In this document: piece by piece, positions 63,249 to 64,000 of the stretch
Layout: each line of letters begins with the position of its first letter
Position numbering within the stretch: the first letter of the stretch is position 1
DNA from: Caulobacter sp. S45
GTDB taxonomy: Bacteria; Pseudomonadota; Alphaproteobacteria; Caulobacterales; Caulobacteraceae
Assembly (NCBI RefSeq): GCF_009765965.1
Contig: NZ_LMUL01000014.1
Location: forward strand, 1,288,337-1,352,336
Reading direction: 5' to 3'
Length of the DNA stretch: 64,000 nt
Program-made: the position numbers and the translations under genes
The notes under the pieces: model-generated
The model's database searches: none
Told to the model about the DNA's origin: nothing
Seen by the model: only the letters and a program-made list of their open reading frames with translations

Positions 63249-64000
63249 TCACTCCCCCCGGAGCAAGGCGCGGTAACCGCCGTTCATCTGCGCCAAGCCG
63301 TCGGCCACAAGCCGCATGACCTGGGCTCGGCGCGCGGAGGCGCTCCAGTCCGCCGGCCGGATGTCCTTCAGCGCGGTGTCGAACAGGGCGATGGCCAGCT
63401 GGCGCTGACTGGCGCCGGCGAGGTGACCGTCCAGCGCGCGAAGCATCAGGATCAACCGCCGCCGCTGTTGGAGCGTCAGCCGTCAGCGGCGGGGCGGCGG
63501 CCCGGCCGGTTTGCCCTGAAGGCGGCGATAGAGCCGCCGCACACTCTCCAGGCGAAGGGACAAGTCCCCGTCGAGCGGCACGAGCGCGGCAAGGCGTCGC
63601 CCGGCGTTGGGACCCAGCCGCCAATACTGCTGCTCACCTTCGGCGTCGCCTAAGAGCACGTGGCGGCCGTCCTCCGCGTGGTGCTCGACCAAAACCGGCC
63701 CGAGAACGTCTAGGTCGCTCATGTGAGGTCCGGCGAATCCGGCCGGCGCCTCAGTGAGAAGGACGGCGACGGGCGTCAGCTGCGGTCGCCAAAGCACGGG
63801 CGGACGAGGCATTTGCTTTGGATCAACCGGGAAAGCTCAACCCCCAGCGTTGCGCCAGCTGGGCCGTCGCCTCGTCGGCCGCCACGGCGCCGGCGGCGAT
63901 GCGGCGGGACAAGCGCGCGTAGTCCCGTCGATACACCGCGCTGCGCAGGAGAAATTCCAGCGCGAAGCCCGGACGCTCGAGCGTGCTCAGGGCGGCGTCA
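63249..64000 (-). pseudogene. DUF6499-DUF2285 ICE regulator, broken (extends beyond window)
   Basis: Three consecutive pieces form one protein. From the edge, GFALEFLLRSAVYRRDYARL...LAQRWGLSFPG (DUF6499) ends at a TGA at 63825 caused by one extra C near 63828. The next piece (DPKQMPRPPVLWRPQLTPVA...GKPAGPPPRR) starts in the shifted frame and stops at an in-frame TGA at 63485. The last piece (RLTLQQRRRLILMLRALDGH...RALLRGE) completes DUF2285. Intact homologues are single regulators of about 250 residues in this ICE family. Two independent lesions make loss of function likely. Confidence 0.82.

Noticed and set aside
62027-63319. 430-codon frame antisense to repA and the HTH gene
   Set aside because: Covers several genes of a tight operon in antisense; no family features.

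Overview
The window is high-GC alphaproteobacterial DNA. Gene styles point to the Caulobacterales (Caulobacter, Phenylobacterium, Brevundimonas) or nearby Sphingomonadales; that placement rests on family knowledge, not on a search. No rRNA, tRNA or CRISPR array was seen.

Both flanks belong to one integrative and conjugative element (ICE) of the Tn4371-like, P-type (Trb) kind, all on the minus strand. Read from the right edge leftwards, the element runs: a broken DUF6499/DUF2285 regulator, an HTH protein, repA, parA, a ribbon-helix-helix protein, a DUF2840 protein, traF, a lytic transglycosylase and the relaxase (64000-56988). After about 48 kb of cargo it continues with traG, a CopG-like protein, trbB, trbC, trbD, trbE and the start of trbJ (9115-1). 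A RES/Xre toxin-antitoxin pair has landed between copG and trbB.

The cargo (about 9.1-57 kb) is a stress, DNA-repair and light-sensing island. 9-26 kb: arsB/arsC remnants, two short chromate transporters, a lone receiver, an IS5-family element sitting inside a small gene, a SnoaL-like protein, broken exoD and hydrolase genes, a Pit phosphate transporter, a LOV histidine kinase, Hsp20, glycine-zipper proteins and a frameshifted hybrid kinase. 26-34 kb: a stress-type SDR, a DUF4142 protein, GFA and epoxide-hydrolase-like genes, then ligD divergent from a DUF5961 gene and ku (bacterial NHEJ). 34-46 kb: hybrid kinases, lone receivers, a frameshifted exonuclease III, SRAP, a KaiC-like ATPase overlapping a hybrid kinase with a degenerate receiver, and a divergent bacteriophytochrome-heme oxygenase pair. 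46-53 kb: alkB divergent from imuA-imuB-small gene-dnaE2 across an intergenic region carrying a GAAC-N7-GAAC LexA-type site. 53-57 kb: DUF4142, SDR, zinc alcohol dehydrogenase and SRPBCC genes.

The parts could work together as a survival package: end joining, SOS mutagenesis, direct alkylation repair and abasic-site protection beside blue/red light and stress sensing, carried on a self-transfer backbone. A second theme is decay. At least nine loci carry single-base indels, nonsense codons or internal deletions. Some of the homopolymer indels could be sequence errors; the nonsense codons, the IS insertion and the deletion are harder to explain that way.
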